This document shows, in pieces, positions 56,337-64,000 of a DNA stretch of 64,000 nucleotides; position 1 is the first letter of the stretch, and the number at the start of each line of letters is the position of its first letter. The position numbers were made by a program, and so were the translations under genes. Below the pieces are notes generated by a model, which was not told where the DNA came from, made no database searches, and saw only the letters and a list, made by a program, of their open reading frames with translations. Source of the stretch: Halobellus rufus (GTDB taxonomy: Archaea > Halobacteriota > Halobacteria > Halobacteriales > Haloferacaceae); NCBI RefSeq assembly GCF_000739575.1, contig NZ_BBJO01000002.1:124001-188000 (forward strand), written 5' to 3'.

Positions 56337-56419
56337 GTTCCAAGAACAGACTGACTATTAAATCCATCTATCTCGAACAGATCGTTCATCAAAAAGAAAA
56401 TTATAGAACATTATGTTCT
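56337..56419 (-). promoter_or_regulatory. dabB promoter region with three GAAC/GTTC inverted repeats
   Basis: Three inverted repeats flank a TATA-like TTTAATAG (about 56357-56364, minus strand): GTTCCAAGAAC (56337-56347), GAACAGATCGTTC (56375-56387) and the perfect AGAACATTATGTTCT (56405-56419). The first overlaps the expected transcription start, the second lies just upstream of the TATA box, and the third about 45 bases upstream of it. This is the largest gene-free stretch in the window. An Lrp-type gene is next door. Confidence 0.65.
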
Positions 56420-56546
56420 CGGAGTTCGATTTACGGCGAGAAGCCAAACCGCGGTGTCGACGCCCCTGCCGCCCCGCTGTGGCTCTCGATCCCGAGAGCG
56501 GCGGAGAGCCACCTGTCGACCCGCCCTGCGACGACGCCCGAGGCGG

Positions 56547-57011
56547 TTACGACGAATCGAACTCGCCGAACGGTTTCGTCTCGTGGCTGCGGACGAGCAC
56601 CTCGTCGGCGACCGTCAGCCCCATCTCCAGTAGTTCCTGGGCGACGGGCGTGATGTCGTCGTCCGTCTCCCCGACCACGGTGACGAGGAGGTTCCGCTCG
56701 CCGGTGACGAGTTCCTGCACCGAGACGACGCCGTCGATCTCGAGGATGTCCGGGATGAGATCGCCGCGTTCCGGGATCGAGGCCGTGCAGAACAACAGCA
56801 TCCGGAGGGGGTAGCCGGACGCCTGATAGTCCACGTCCGCGCTGTACCCTTTGATCATCCCGTCGGATTCGAGCCGCTGGATGCGTTTCCGGACGGTGCT
56901 TCCGGACGTCCCGGTCCGCTCGGCGATGTCGCCCGAGGACGTGTTTCGCGCGTCCTCCTGGAGCGCGTGGAGGATCGCTCTGTCGACGTCGTCGATCTCG
57001 TCTTCGGCCAT
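56547..57011 (-). CDS. Lrp/AsnC family transcriptional regulator
   Basis: A 154-residue regulator. The N-terminal winged HTH (about 8-58) contains ILHALQEDARNTSSGDIAER and STVRKRIQRLESDGMIKGYS; the C-terminal RAM/ligand-binding part (about 66-145) follows. It is immediately upstream of dabB on the same strand, so it may control the carbon pump; this is an inference. The protein is closer to archaeal feast/famine regulators than to any specific Lrp. Confidence 0.85.
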   Translation of the reverse strand: MAEDEIDDVDRAILHALQEDARNTSSGDIAERTGTSGSTVRKRIQRLESDGMIKGYSADVDYQASGYPLRMLLFCTASIPERGDLIPDILEIDGVVSVQELVTGERNLLVTVVGETDDDITPVAQELLEMGLTVADEVLVRSHETKPFGEFDSS

Positions 57012-57073
57012 AGCCGGGTGTTCGCGGGTGACGGACTAAGGAACTTCGCTCGTCGCCGTCCGGGCCGACGGGA

Positions 57074-57835
57074 TCAGTCCGTTCTCGGCACCGCGTACGC
57101 GCCGGCGGCGAAGAACGCCGCCGCGAGGACCGCGACCACGAGGAGGTTCGGCAGCGCGGCCGTCGTCGCCTCGGGATACGTCACCGCGCGGACGCCGCGC
57201 GCGACGTAGGTCAGCGGCGACAGTCCGAGCGCCGGCCGGAACCACGCCGGCAGCAGCTCCGGCGTGACGAACGTCTCCGAGAGGAACAGAAGCGGCAGCG
57301 CGATGGCGTTCGAGGCCGCGATGACGCCGTCCTGAGAATCGGCGACGCGACCGATGATCGCGCCGAGACCGCAGAAGAGCACGACCCCGAGGGCGACGAA
57401 CGGGACGACGAGCAGCGTCGCGGGCGTCGTCGGGACCGCGGTTCCGGTGACGAAAACCGACAGCGCGAGCAGGAGCAGCGCCGCGGCTCCGATGACGGCG
57501 ACGTTGACGAGCGACTGTGCGAGGAGCCACTCCGACCGCGTCAGCGGCGTCGTCGCCAGCTTCTCGAAGCGGCTCCCCTCGCGGTAGCGCGCCACCGTGC
57601 TCCCGATCCGCGACAGCGGCGTGAACAGCACGACGACGGCGAGGTAGCCCGCGATGTAGTAGCCCTTCGGCTCGGCGAACAGGCCGCCGCCCGTCGGCTG
57701 GGTCTGGATCAGCGCCCCGAAGATCACGACGATGATCGCCGGGAAGAAGAACGTGAAGAAGACCGCCGTCCGTCGTCGGAGGAAGGCGTGCCACGCGGCG
57801 ACGAACTCCGCGCGGATCCGTCGGCGGCGACTCAT
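57074..57835 (-). CDS. ABC transporter permease (ABC-2 type)
   Basis: A 253-residue membrane protein with six predicted helices of the ABC-2 exporter type: FFTFFFPAIIVVIFGALIQT near the start, REGSRFEKLATTPLTRSEWL in the loop and YVARGVRAVTYPEA near the end. It overlaps the ATPase stop as ATGA. The substrate is unknown; drug or lipid export is possible. Confidence 0.85.
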   Translation of the reverse strand: MSRRRRIRAEFVAAWHAFLRRRTAVFFTFFFPAIIVVIFGALIQTQPTGGGLFAEPKGYYIAGYLAVVVLFTPLSRIGSTVARYREGSRFEKLATTPLTRSEWLLAQSLVNVAVIGAAALLLLALSVFVTGTAVPTTPATLLVVPFVALGVVLFCGLGAIIGRVADSQDGVIAASNAIALPLLFLSETFVTPELLPAWFRPALGLSPLTYVARGVRAVTYPEATTAALPNLLVVAVLAAAFFAAGAYAVPRTD

Positions 57836-58791
57836 CGTCCTCCTCCGCGCGCGCTGGCGACGTCGTCGTCGCTCTCTCCGAACGACTCCCCTGTGAGTTC
57901 GAGGTAGACGTCTTCGAGATCGGGCTGTTTCCACGTCAGCGACTCGAACTCGACGCCGCGAGATTCCAGCGCGTTCACGACCTCGTCGATCTCGCGGGGG
58001 CCGACGCCCTCGACGGACAGCACGCCGTCCGTCGCCGAGGCCTCGAACGGGAAGTCTGCGGTGTCGGCACCGACGTCGCCGAGGCCGGCGAGCGAGCGGG
58101 CGTCATCGGTTTCGACGACGAGTCGGCTGCGGCCGCCGTGTTCGCCGATGAGTTCCGTCGGTCGCCCGACGGCGACGAGTCGGCCCTCGTTGAGGAACCC
58201 GACGCGGTCGGCGAGCCGTTCGACCTCCGCCATCGAGTGGCTCGTCAAGAACACGGTCGTCCCCCCGTCCGCGAGGTCTTCGAGGAGCGACCACAGCGCG
58301 CGGCGGCCCGCCGGATCGATGCCGGTCGTCGGCTCGTCGAGAAAGAGCACCTCGGGGTCGTTCACCAGCGCGATCGCGACGCACACCCGGCGTTTCTGCC
58401 CGCCCGAGAGCGTCTCGTACCACTGTTCGGCGGCCGCGCCGTCGATGCCGACGGCGGCGAGTACGTCGTCGGGATCGCGCGCCTCGTCGTAGAGGCCGCC
58501 GTACTGCGCGAGCAACTCGCGGGGCGTGAGACGCGCCGCGGGCGAGAACGACTGCGGGAGGAGTCCGATCTTCGATTTCTCCACGTCGGCGGGGTCGCTC
58601 CCGAGGACGGACACCGAGCCATCGACGGCGGTCGTCCCGGTGAGCGCGCGCACCAGAGTCGTCTTCCCCGCCCCGTTCGGGCCGACGAGGCCGAACACCG
58701 CCCCCCGCTCGACGTCGATGGAGACGCCGTCGAGGGCCGTGACGTCCGCGTAGGACTTCCGGACTCCGTCGGCGGCGAGTGCCGCTGTCAT
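57832..58791 (-). CDS. ABC transporter ATP-binding protein
   Basis: A 319-residue ATPase. Walker A is GPNGAGKTT (about 39-47), the signature LSGGQKRR, Walker B VLFLDEPTTG, and the switch His TSHSM. A C-terminal domain (about 220-300) is typical of drug-exporter-type ABC-2 ATPases. First gene of the pair with the permease. ATG 58791 is used; a GTG three codons earlier also fits. Confidence 0.9.
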   Translation of the reverse strand: MTAALAADGVRKSYADVTALDGVSIDVERGAVFGLVGPNGAGKTTLVRALTGTTAVDGSVSVLGSDPADVEKSKIGLLPQSFSPAARLTPRELLAQYGGLYDEARDPDDVLAAVGIDGAAAEQWYETLSGGQKRRVCVAIALVNDPEVLFLDEPTTGIDPAGRRALWSLLEDLADGGTTVFLTSHSMAEVERLADRVGFLNEGRLVAVGRPTELIGEHGGRSRLVVETDDARSLAGLGDVGADTADFPFEASATDGVLSVEGVGPREIDEVVNALESRGVEFESLTWKQPDLEDVYLELTGESFGESDDDVASARGGGR

Positions 58792-58908
58792 ACGCGCCAC
58801 TCCGTACCGTCCGATGGTAAGGCGTTCGGATCCGATCGATCGGAGAACTGCCCGCTGTCCCCACCGACCGGCCGAACCGCCCTTGTGCGTTCACCCCGTT
58901 GCGTCCGT

Positions 58909-60366
58909 ATGGACAGTCGCCGCAGACGGCAGCTCCTCCGGGCCGGCTTCGCTGCGGGGGTCGCGTCTCTAGCGGGGTGTGCCGGAGTCGAAGCCCCGCA
59001 GAGCGGGAACGGTTCGGACGGGTCCGACGAACCGAACGGATCTGACGACTCGGATACGACCGAGGCGGACGGCTCCGAGCGCGCCCCGCGGATTCCGACG
59101 CCGACCGAGACGGGCGATCCGAGACCTGACCTCGACGGCGCCGCGGTCGCGTTCGAACCCGTCGCGACGGGGTTCGCCGCACCTCTCGACATCGTCGCCC
59201 CCGACGGTACCGACCGGCGCTTCGTCGTCGACCGCGACGGCCGGATCTGGGAAGTCACCGACGACGGTCGGGCGGACGCCCCCCTCGTCGACCTCTCGGA
59301 CCGCGTCCTCCTCGGCGGCGAGCGCGGGCTGCTCGGCGCGGCCGCCCACCCCGACTTCGCACGGAACGGTCGACTGTACGTCCGCTACAGCGCCGAGTCG
59401 CGCGAGGGAACCCCGAACGGCTACAGCCACACGGCCGTCCTCGCGGAACTGACGGTCGATCCCGATTCGGGGACGGCTGACGCCGGCGGGGCCGGTGCTG
59501 ACGACCTCGACGAGCGGGCGATCCTCGAAGTCCCCCAGCCGCAGTCGAACCACAACGCCGGCGCACTCGCGTTCGGTCCCGACGGCTACCTCTACGTCGC
59601 GTTCGGCGACGGCGGCGGAGCCAACGACGTCGGGACGGGACACGTGCGGGACTGGTACGCCGCCGTCGACGGCGGGAACGGCCAGGACGTCACCGAGAAC
59701 CTCCTCGGGAGCGTCCTCCGGATCGACGTCGACGGGCGCGGCGGCGTCGACGGAACGGACACCGAAAACGGGAGCGAGAAAGCCTACGCGATCCCCGCGG
59801 ACAACCCGCTCGTCGGGCGCGACGGCCTCCCCGAGCAGTACGCGTGGGGCTTTCGGAACCCCTGGCGGCTCTCGTTTCACGGCCGGGACTGCTACGTCGC
59901 CGACGTCGGACAGGGCGCGTGGGAGGAACTGAACCTCCTCGAACGCGGCGGCAACTACGGCTGGAACGTCCGCGAGGGAGCGCACTGCTTCCGTTCGGAG
60001 GACTGCCCGGTCAGCACTCCCGAGGGACGGCCGTTCCTCGATCCCGTCGCGGAGTATCCGCACGACGGAGCGGACGTCGCGGGCGTCTCGATCATCGGCG
60101 GAGTCGTCGCCGACGGCGAATCGATCGGCGCGCTCGCCGGCGCGTACGTCTTCGCGGACCTCCTCCCGCGGGGGCGGCTGTTCGCCGTCGACCCCGAGAC
60201 GAATCCGCCGTGGGAGATCGTCTCCGTCGACGTCGTCGGCGACGGTCTCGGTCGGTTCGTGCTCGGCTTCGGGCGCGACCAGGACGGCGAGGTGTACGTC
60301 CTCACGACCGAGGAGAGCGACGGCGGCGGCGAGACGGGGACGATCGCCCGGCTCGTTGCTCCCTGA
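58909..60366 (+). CDS. PQQ-dependent sugar dehydrogenase-like Tat lipoprotein
   Basis: A 485-residue protein of the glucose/sorbosone dehydrogenase family. The signal is MDSRRRRQLLRAGFAAGVAS followed by LAGC, so it is predicted to be Tat-exported and lipid-anchored at Cys24. A disordered acidic stretch (about 30-65) precedes the beta-propeller, which includes HNAGALAFGPDGYLYVAFGD and FRNPWRLSF. PQQ dependence is assumed from the family. Confidence 0.85.
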   Translation: MDSRRRRQLLRAGFAAGVASLAGCAGVEAPQSGNGSDGSDEPNGSDDSDTTEADGSERAPRIPTPTETGDPRPDLDGAAVAFEPVATGFAAPLDIVAPDGTDRRFVVDRDGRIWEVTDDGRADAPLVDLSDRVLLGGERGLLGAAAHPDFARNGRLYVRYSAESREGTPNGYSHTAVLAELTVDPDSGTADAGGAGADDLDERAILEVPQPQSNHNAGALAFGPDGYLYVAFGDGGGANDVGTGHVRDWYAAVDGGNGQDVTENLLGSVLRIDVDGRGGVDGTDTENGSEKAYAIPADNPLVGRDGLPEQYAWGFRNPWRLSFHGRDCYVADVGQGAWEELNLLERGGNYGWNVREGAHCFRSEDCPVSTPEGRPFLDPVAEYPHDGADVAGVSIIGGVVADGESIGALAGAYVFADLLPRGRLFAVDPETNPPWEIVSVDVVGDGLGRFVLGFGRDQDGEVYVLTTEESDGGGETGTIARLVAP

Positions 60367-60383
60367 GCGCGCTATCGAACGCG

Positions 60384-61319
60384 TTAGGAACCGTCCTCGT
60401 CTTCCGCTGGTGGATCCGACGCGCCGTCGTTCGATGGCGGTGATTCGTCCGCGGCCGACGTGTCGGAAGCGTCGCCCTCGGCGTCCGCGCCCGACCGCCC
60501 GTCGACCTCGTCCTTGATCGAGGCGAGTTCGGCCTCGACGTCGACGCTCGGTGCGTCCCCGGATTCGCCGTCGTCCTCCGTGGCGTCGTCCGGTTCGCCT
60601 GCGGCGGCTTCCTCGGACGTCGCGTCCTCGTCGCGAGCGTCTCGAACGCTGATCTCGACGCCGGCCGTGCTGGCTTCGGATCCCGAGCGCTCCCGTGTCG
60701 ACGCCGACTCGCGGTCCGTCCTTCGATACCCGTATCGATCGGCGTCGCGCTCGCCTGACGCCTCGGCGAGCCGGTCGGAGACCTCCTCGGAGAGCCGCCG
60801 GGCGTCTTCGAGGAGGTCCCTGGAGTCGTCGTCCTCCGGGAGGTCGGACTCCGAGAGCGCGGTCTGCAGTTCCGAGAGCGCGCGTTCGACGCCGGAGACG
60901 GCCCCGCGGCCGACGCCCGCGACGCCGTCGCCCAACCGCGCGGTCGACGACCGACCGGTGCGGTCGGAGCCGTCGAACGCGGAGCGGTCGGGATCGGCGA
61001 GTCGGAGCGCGCCGCGGAGCAGTTCCAGCGACTGGATCGTCGCTTCGAGAGTCGAGATCAGCGTCGGCAGCGTGTACCGCTCGGTGAACCGGAGCAGTTC
61101 GGATACGGAGGGCGGTCGGGGCGGCCGGGACCGCTCTCGCGAGACGCGCCGTCGGCTCCGGCGCTCCAGGTCGCCGCGTTCGGCGTCCGGCCGGTCGGTC
61201 GTGCCGAGAGTATCGGGGGCGCCGTCGCGGTCGTCGAGTTCGGAGCGGAGCGCCGTCAGCGTCGCTTCGAGTTCCTCGACGAGCGTCTGGAGGTCCTCGT
61301 CGGAATCGCGAGCGGACAT
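60384..61319 (-). CDS. Conserved haloarchaeal acidic protein (DUF7547-like)
   Basis: A 311-residue protein. The N-terminal coiled coil (DLQTLVEELEATLTALRSEL) is followed by a conserved-looking helix pair (RPPSVSELLRFTERYTLPTL, then STLEATIQSLELLRGALRL) and a long low-complexity acidic C-terminal half. The TERYTLPTLISTLEATIQSL segment is the core I would search with. It recalls a haloarchaeal family I believe is DUF7547. Function unknown. Confidence 0.62.
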   Translation of the reverse strand: MSARDSDEDLQTLVEELEATLTALRSELDDRDGAPDTLGTTDRPDAERGDLERRSRRRVSRERSRPPRPPSVSELLRFTERYTLPTLISTLEATIQSLELLRGALRLADPDRSAFDGSDRTGRSSTARLGDGVAGVGRGAVSGVERALSELQTALSESDLPEDDDSRDLLEDARRLSEEVSDRLAEASGERDADRYGYRRTDRESASTRERSGSEASTAGVEISVRDARDEDATSEEAAAGEPDDATEDDGESGDAPSVDVEAELASIKDEVDGRSGADAEGDASDTSAADESPPSNDGASDPPAEDEDGS

Positions 61320-61395
61320 ACCGGGAGATGGCGTCGCTCGGTGAAAAGCGTATGCGCCGAGCGACTCTCGGCACTCGCGAGCCGGGTCGAGAGCG

Positions 61396-62484
61396 CTAGC
61401 GGAACCGACCGCGCTCGTACTGCTTCGGCCACTCGACGTCGACGCCGAGTTCGTGGGCGGCCTCGAGCGTGAAGTATGGGTTCCGGAGGTGCTCTCTGCC
61501 GAGGATCGCCAGGTCGGCGCGTCCGTTTCGGATCAGTTGATCCGCCTGCTCCGGCGTCGTGATCCCGCCGACGGCTCCGACGGCGGCGTCCGTGGCGTCG
61601 GCGACGCGCTCGGCGTAGGGGATCTGGTACCCCGGACCGCTCTCGGGGACCTGCTGATCGGGATGGATGCCGCCCGAACTGACGTCGATCAGGTCCGCGC
61701 CGGCGTCGGCGAGCAGCGGTACCAGCTGCGCGGAGCCGTCGAGGTCCCACGAGGGTCGGTCCGGAAGCCAGTCGGTCGCGGAGATCCGCACGAACACCGG
61801 TAGCTCGTCGGGCCACACGTCCCGCACCGTCTCGACCACTTCGAGCGGGAACCGGGCGCGGTTCTCGAAGCTCCCACCGTACTCGTCGTCCCGGTCGTTG
61901 GTGACCGGCGAGAGGAACTCGTGGAGGAGGTACCCGTGCGCGAGGTGCACCTCGGCGATCTGGAAGCCGACCTCGTGAGCCCGTTCAGCGGCGAGGCGGA
62001 ACTGCGCTTTCACGCGGTCCATATCGTCACGCGTCATCGCCTGCGTCGGGACGGGGTCGCCCTCGGGGTGCGGGTAGGGGTCGGCGCTCGGCGCGAGCAC
62101 CTCCCAGCCGCCTTCGTCGACGGGGATCGGGGTGCCCCCGTCCCACGGCGGCGTGACGCTGCCCTTCCGCCCTGCGTGGGCGAGTTGGATCCCCGGGACA
62201 GTCCCACGGTCCCGCATAAACGTCACCGTCTCTTCGAGCGCGTCGGCGTGGTCGTCCGACCAGATCCCGAGGTCGCCCGGAGAAATGCGACCGGCCGGCG
62301 AGACGGCGGTCGCCTCCGTCATCACGATACCGGCGCCGCCGACCGCGCGGCTCCCCAGGTGCACGCGGTGCCACTCGGTCGCGAACCCGTCCTCGGCGGA
62401 GTACTGACACATCGGCGAGACCATCACGCGGTTGGGGATGTCGATATCCCGGAGTGCTAAAGGCGTGAACAACGACTCGGTCAT
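61396..62484 (-). CDS. NADH:flavin oxidoreductase (Old Yellow Enzyme, YqjM-like)
   Basis: A 362-residue FMN-dependent ene-reductase-type TIM barrel. SPMCQYSAEDGFATEWHRVH (about 23-42) is the YqjM-type motif with Cys; QLAHAGRKGS and VHLAHGYLLHEFLSP follow. The physiological substrate is unknown. Its TATA-like sequence (GTGTTTACTC, minus strand) lies about 25 bases before the ATG, opposite the promoter of the next gene. Confidence 0.88.
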   Translation of the reverse strand: MTESLFTPLALRDIDIPNRVMVSPMCQYSAEDGFATEWHRVHLGSRAVGGAGIVMTEATAVSPAGRISPGDLGIWSDDHADALEETVTFMRDRGTVPGIQLAHAGRKGSVTPPWDGGTPIPVDEGGWEVLAPSADPYPHPEGDPVPTQAMTRDDMDRVKAQFRLAAERAHEVGFQIAEVHLAHGYLLHEFLSPVTNDRDDEYGGSFENRARFPLEVVETVRDVWPDELPVFVRISATDWLPDRPSWDLDGSAQLVPLLADAGADLIDVSSGGIHPDQQVPESGPGYQIPYAERVADATDAAVGAVGGITTPEQADQLIRNGRADLAILGREHLRNPYFTLEAAHELGVDVEWPKQYERGRFR

Positions 62485-62509
62485 CGTGTGAAAGTCGAAC
62501 CACGGGAGT

Positions 62510-62575
62510 AAACACTTGACGTCCCCGGTAGACTGCCCCCCTCGACCCCACGTTTTAGGCCGACCAAAAGTGTTT
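62510..62575. repeat. Inverted repeat linking two divergent promoters
   Basis: AAACACTT (62510-62517) is the reverse complement of AAGTGTTT (62568-62575). Each arm touches the TATA-like box of one of the two divergent genes, so the similarity may reflect shared promoter elements. Confidence 0.4.
62553..62569 (+). promoter_or_regulatory. Operator-like motif shared with the ZIP promoter
   Basis: TTTTAGGCCGACCAAAA matches the ZIP-promoter 17-mer TTTTAGGCCCGCCAAAA at 15 of 17 positions. Here it sits directly upstream of the TATA-like GTTTTATCC for the small gene at 62603. Confidence 0.5.
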
Positions 62576-62602
62576 TATCCGGCGCACCATCACTCACTGG
62601 TG

Positions 62603-62788
62603 ATGAAGCGAACGGATGCCGTTGGAGACGACGGCGGGAGCGAACCAGGGTTCGACGAACCGACGACAGACGGAGCGGCCGTTTCTGCTCACCAGTCCTC
62701 GCCCGACCGCGTCGTCTTCACCGAGGACGGGAACGCTGACGGGTGGATCTCGATCGACGCGGCGCTGGCGACGCAGCTTCGACGCTAG
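62603..62788 (+). CDS. Small DUF7331-like protein
   Basis: A 61-residue protein, MKRTDAVGDDGGSEPGFDEP, ending in RVVFTEDGNADGWISIDAAL; this end resembles the haloarchaeal DUF7331 family. The ATG at 62603 lies about 27 bases after the TATA-like box, so it is probably leaderless. Function unknown. Divergent from the Old Yellow Enzyme gene. Confidence 0.6.
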   Translation: MKRTDAVGDDGGSEPGFDEPTTDGAAVSAHQSSPDRVVFTEDGNADGWISIDAALATQLRR

Positions 62789-62906
62789 ACGATCGAACCG
62801 CGCGGCTGGGACGAAGCGTCAGGTCCGGCGGAAAAGGCGCGTTCTCGGGTCGGTAGGACTGTTCTAAGACGGTCGCCGGGGACGAGCGCTAGTCTGGATA
62901 CGGCGT

Positions 62907-63446
62907 CTACGCTTCGGTGACGAGGGTGTCGTCCTCGAGGTAGTGCTCGACGTGGTGGGCCGCTTCCTCGACGTCTTCGAGGTTCTCTCGAAGCATATGC
63001 GCCGTCGTCGGGTCACCGAGGTTCTCGGCCAGTTCGACGTGGTCTCTGAGCGTCTCGATGATGTCGCCGTACATCTCCATGTCGTTCCGAAGCGACGTGC
63101 GGATGTCGTAGACGTCCTCGTCCTCCGGCGTCACCGCGGCCTGTTCCTCCAGCGCCCCCATTCCCGCGACGGGGACCCCGCCGAGCGCCTGCGCGCGTTC
63201 GGCGAGTTCGTCGGCGAACTCCTCTGCCTCCTCGGCGGCATCCCCGAGGAACAGGTGCAGGTCGCGGAACTCCGCGCCCTCGACGTTCCAGTGGTGCTTC
63301 TTCAGCTGGTGGTAGAGAACGTACGTCGACGCGAGGTCCGTGTTCAGCGCGTCGACGAGCTGTGTCGCCTTCTCCGAGTCGATCCGGAGCGCTTCGCTTC
63401 CCTCGACTTCGCCCGCGTGCTGTCGGACCGTCTTCTGGGTACTCAT
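62907..63446 (-). CDS. dpsA: DpsA, ferritin-like iron storage and DNA-protection protein
   Basis: A 179-residue Dps/DpsA four-helix ferritin. The ferroxidase residues are in LKKHHWNVEGAEFRDLHLFL (about 48-67) and AAEEAEEFADELAERA. It oxidises and stores iron in a dodecamer, protecting DNA from oxidative damage. Haloarchaeal DpsA is of this size. Confidence 0.92.
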   Translation of the reverse strand: MSTQKTVRQHAGEVEGSEALRIDSEKATQLVDALNTDLASTYVLYHQLKKHHWNVEGAEFRDLHLFLGDAAEEAEEFADELAERAQALGGVPVAGMGALEEQAAVTPEDEDVYDIRTSLRNDMEMYGDIIETLRDHVELAENLGDPTTAHMLRENLEDVEEAAHHVEHYLEDDTLVTEA

Positions 63447-63491
63447 TGCAGTCTCTACTTGGATCGCCAGCAACTTAATACTTTGACCGAA

Positions 63492-63507
63492 CGAAAGATT
63501 CCTTTCG
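63492..63507 (-). promoter_or_regulatory. Inverted repeat upstream of dpsA
   Basis: CGAAAGATTCCTTTCG: CGAAAG and CTTTCG pair perfectly around a 4-base spacer. It lies upstream of the TATA-like TATTAAG (about 63476-63482, minus strand). A metal or redox regulator site is plausible but unproven. Confidence 0.4.
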
Positions 63508-63559
63508 CAAACGCGAACAAAATCTTATCACATCGAGGCAAGCGGATCGAAGCCGACGC

Positions 63560-64000
63560 TCAGTCCGTCGCCAACTCGACGTCTTCTATGGGGCGTGCGA
63601 ACTCCACGATCGTCCCGTCGTGACGGCACCGTTCGAGCGCGTGTTTCGCGTCCATCCCGGCCTCGTGCGGCGTCTCCGCGGTGCCGACGCCGACTTTGAG
63701 TTCGACGCCCGCCTCGGCTTCCACGTGGTCGATCGCCTCCCGGTAGTCGTCGGCGTCCATCGCGGGACAGATCGAGATGATGTTGTCGCCGCCGACGAAG
63801 AAGGAGAGCGCGCCGTACTCTTCGCGGAGGTACCGCATCAGGGTCGCGTACCCCTGTTCGATCTGGATGAAGGAGTCGAACTCGTTGAGTCGGTCCGTGT
63901 ACTTGCCGGTAGCGTCGTTGACGTCGAAGTGGGCGATCTGGACGTCCTCGTCGGTGCGGTCGCCGCCCGAGAGGTAGCCGCCGTTCCGCACTTCCCGCCG
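63560..64000 (-). CDS. gch3: GTP cyclohydrolase III, N-terminal part cut by the right edge
   Basis: The archaeal enzyme opens GTP in riboflavin/F420 precursor synthesis. The visible 146 residues hold a palm-type nucleotide-cyclase-like fold with FFVGGDNIISICPAM and VKVGVGTAETPHEAGMDAKH; the FVGGDN motif matches GTP cyclohydrolase III better than GGDEF cyclases. The frame is open past 64000, so the N-terminal part is missing and the apparent GTG start is internal. Confidence 0.82.
   Translation of the reverse strand, partial: RREVRNGGYLSGGDRTDEDVQIAHFDVNDATGKYTDRLNEFDSFIQIEQGYATLMRYLREEYGALSFFVGGDNIISICPAMDADDYREAIDHVEAEAGVELKVGVGTAETPHEAGMDAKHALERCRHDGTIVEFARPIEDVELATD

Noticed and set aside
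56312..56814. Plus-strand open frames across the dabB promoter region
   Set aside because: No family resemblance; they cover the promoter repeats and run antisense into the Lrp-type gene.
63560..64000. Diguanylate cyclase (GGDEF) at the right edge
   Set aside because: The motif is GGDN with GTP cyclohydrolase III context sequence, not GGDEF.

Overview
This window is chromosomal DNA of a halophilic archaeon (class Halobacteria). The base composition is very GC-rich, the deduced proteins are strongly acidic (many D and E, few K), and most transcription units begin with a TATA-like box about 25-30 bases before the start codon and little or no leader. Many proteins belong to families largely confined to haloarchaea. 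The genes are mostly housekeeping and metabolic. I see no rRNA, tRNA, CRISPR array, insertion sequence or prophage. Coding density is high: the longest stretch without a gene is about 290 bases (56256-56546), and it is regulatory.

Layout. 1-6.5 kb: archaeal shikimate kinase (cut by the left edge), a MaoC-type protein, two small conserved proteins, an overlapping DR2241-type Fe-S protein/CbiX chelatase pair, cysteinyl-tRNA synthetase and a DUF357 protein. 6.6-13.6 kb: a membrane histidine kinase, thioredoxin reductase, small proteins, a MATE exporter, a ZIP metal transporter and a YbaK-type deacylase. 14-17.9 kb: ADP-forming acetate-CoA ligase followed by a BioD-like/DRTGG phosphotransacetylase-family protein, then two tiny proteins. 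18-22.3 kb: a DHH phosphoesterase with a CBS/ParB-like partner, small proteins and an MgtC/DUF4010 membrane protein. 22.5-32.9 kb: an eleven-gene respiratory complex I operon, nuoA-B-CD-H-I-J1-J2-K-L-M-N, without the NADH-oxidising NuoEFG module. 33-38.6 kb: purK-purE, an Agl23-type membrane glycosyltransferase, lumazine synthase and an aminotransferase. 38.7-45.3 kb: a second MATE exporter, a Hel308-like helicase, form III RuBisCO, a DUF2238-like membrane protein and ribose-1,5-bisphosphate isomerase. 45.4-52.2 kb: thioredoxin, a winged-helix/DUF7521 pair, a zinc carboxypeptidase-like protein, a macro-domain protein, an inositol-phosphatase-family enzyme and bacterial-PH-domain membrane proteins. 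52.2-58.8 kb: the DabA/DabB inorganic-carbon pump, an Lrp-type regulator and an ABC exporter. 58.9-64 kb: a Tat-exported sugar dehydrogenase, an acidic conserved protein, an Old Yellow Enzyme, a tiny DUF7331-like protein, DpsA and GTP cyclohydrolase III (cut by the right edge).

How the genes fit together. RuBisCO and ribose-1,5-bisphosphate isomerase are the last two steps of the archaeal AMP (nucleoside) pathway. A DabAB CO2/bicarbonate pump about 9 kb away could supply their CO2, although no shared regulation can be shown. The dabB promoter has three GAAC/GTTC inverted repeats and lies beside an Lrp-type gene. A 17-base operator-like motif is shared by the ZIP transporter promoter and a divergent promoter 50 kb away. 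Six conserved genes (cysS, the histidine kinase, the YbaK-type gene, nuoN, purK and the second MATE gene) are each broken by one missing base in a short G or C run. Because three are core genes, uncorrected sequencing deletions are the likeliest cause, and these genes are annotated here across the break.
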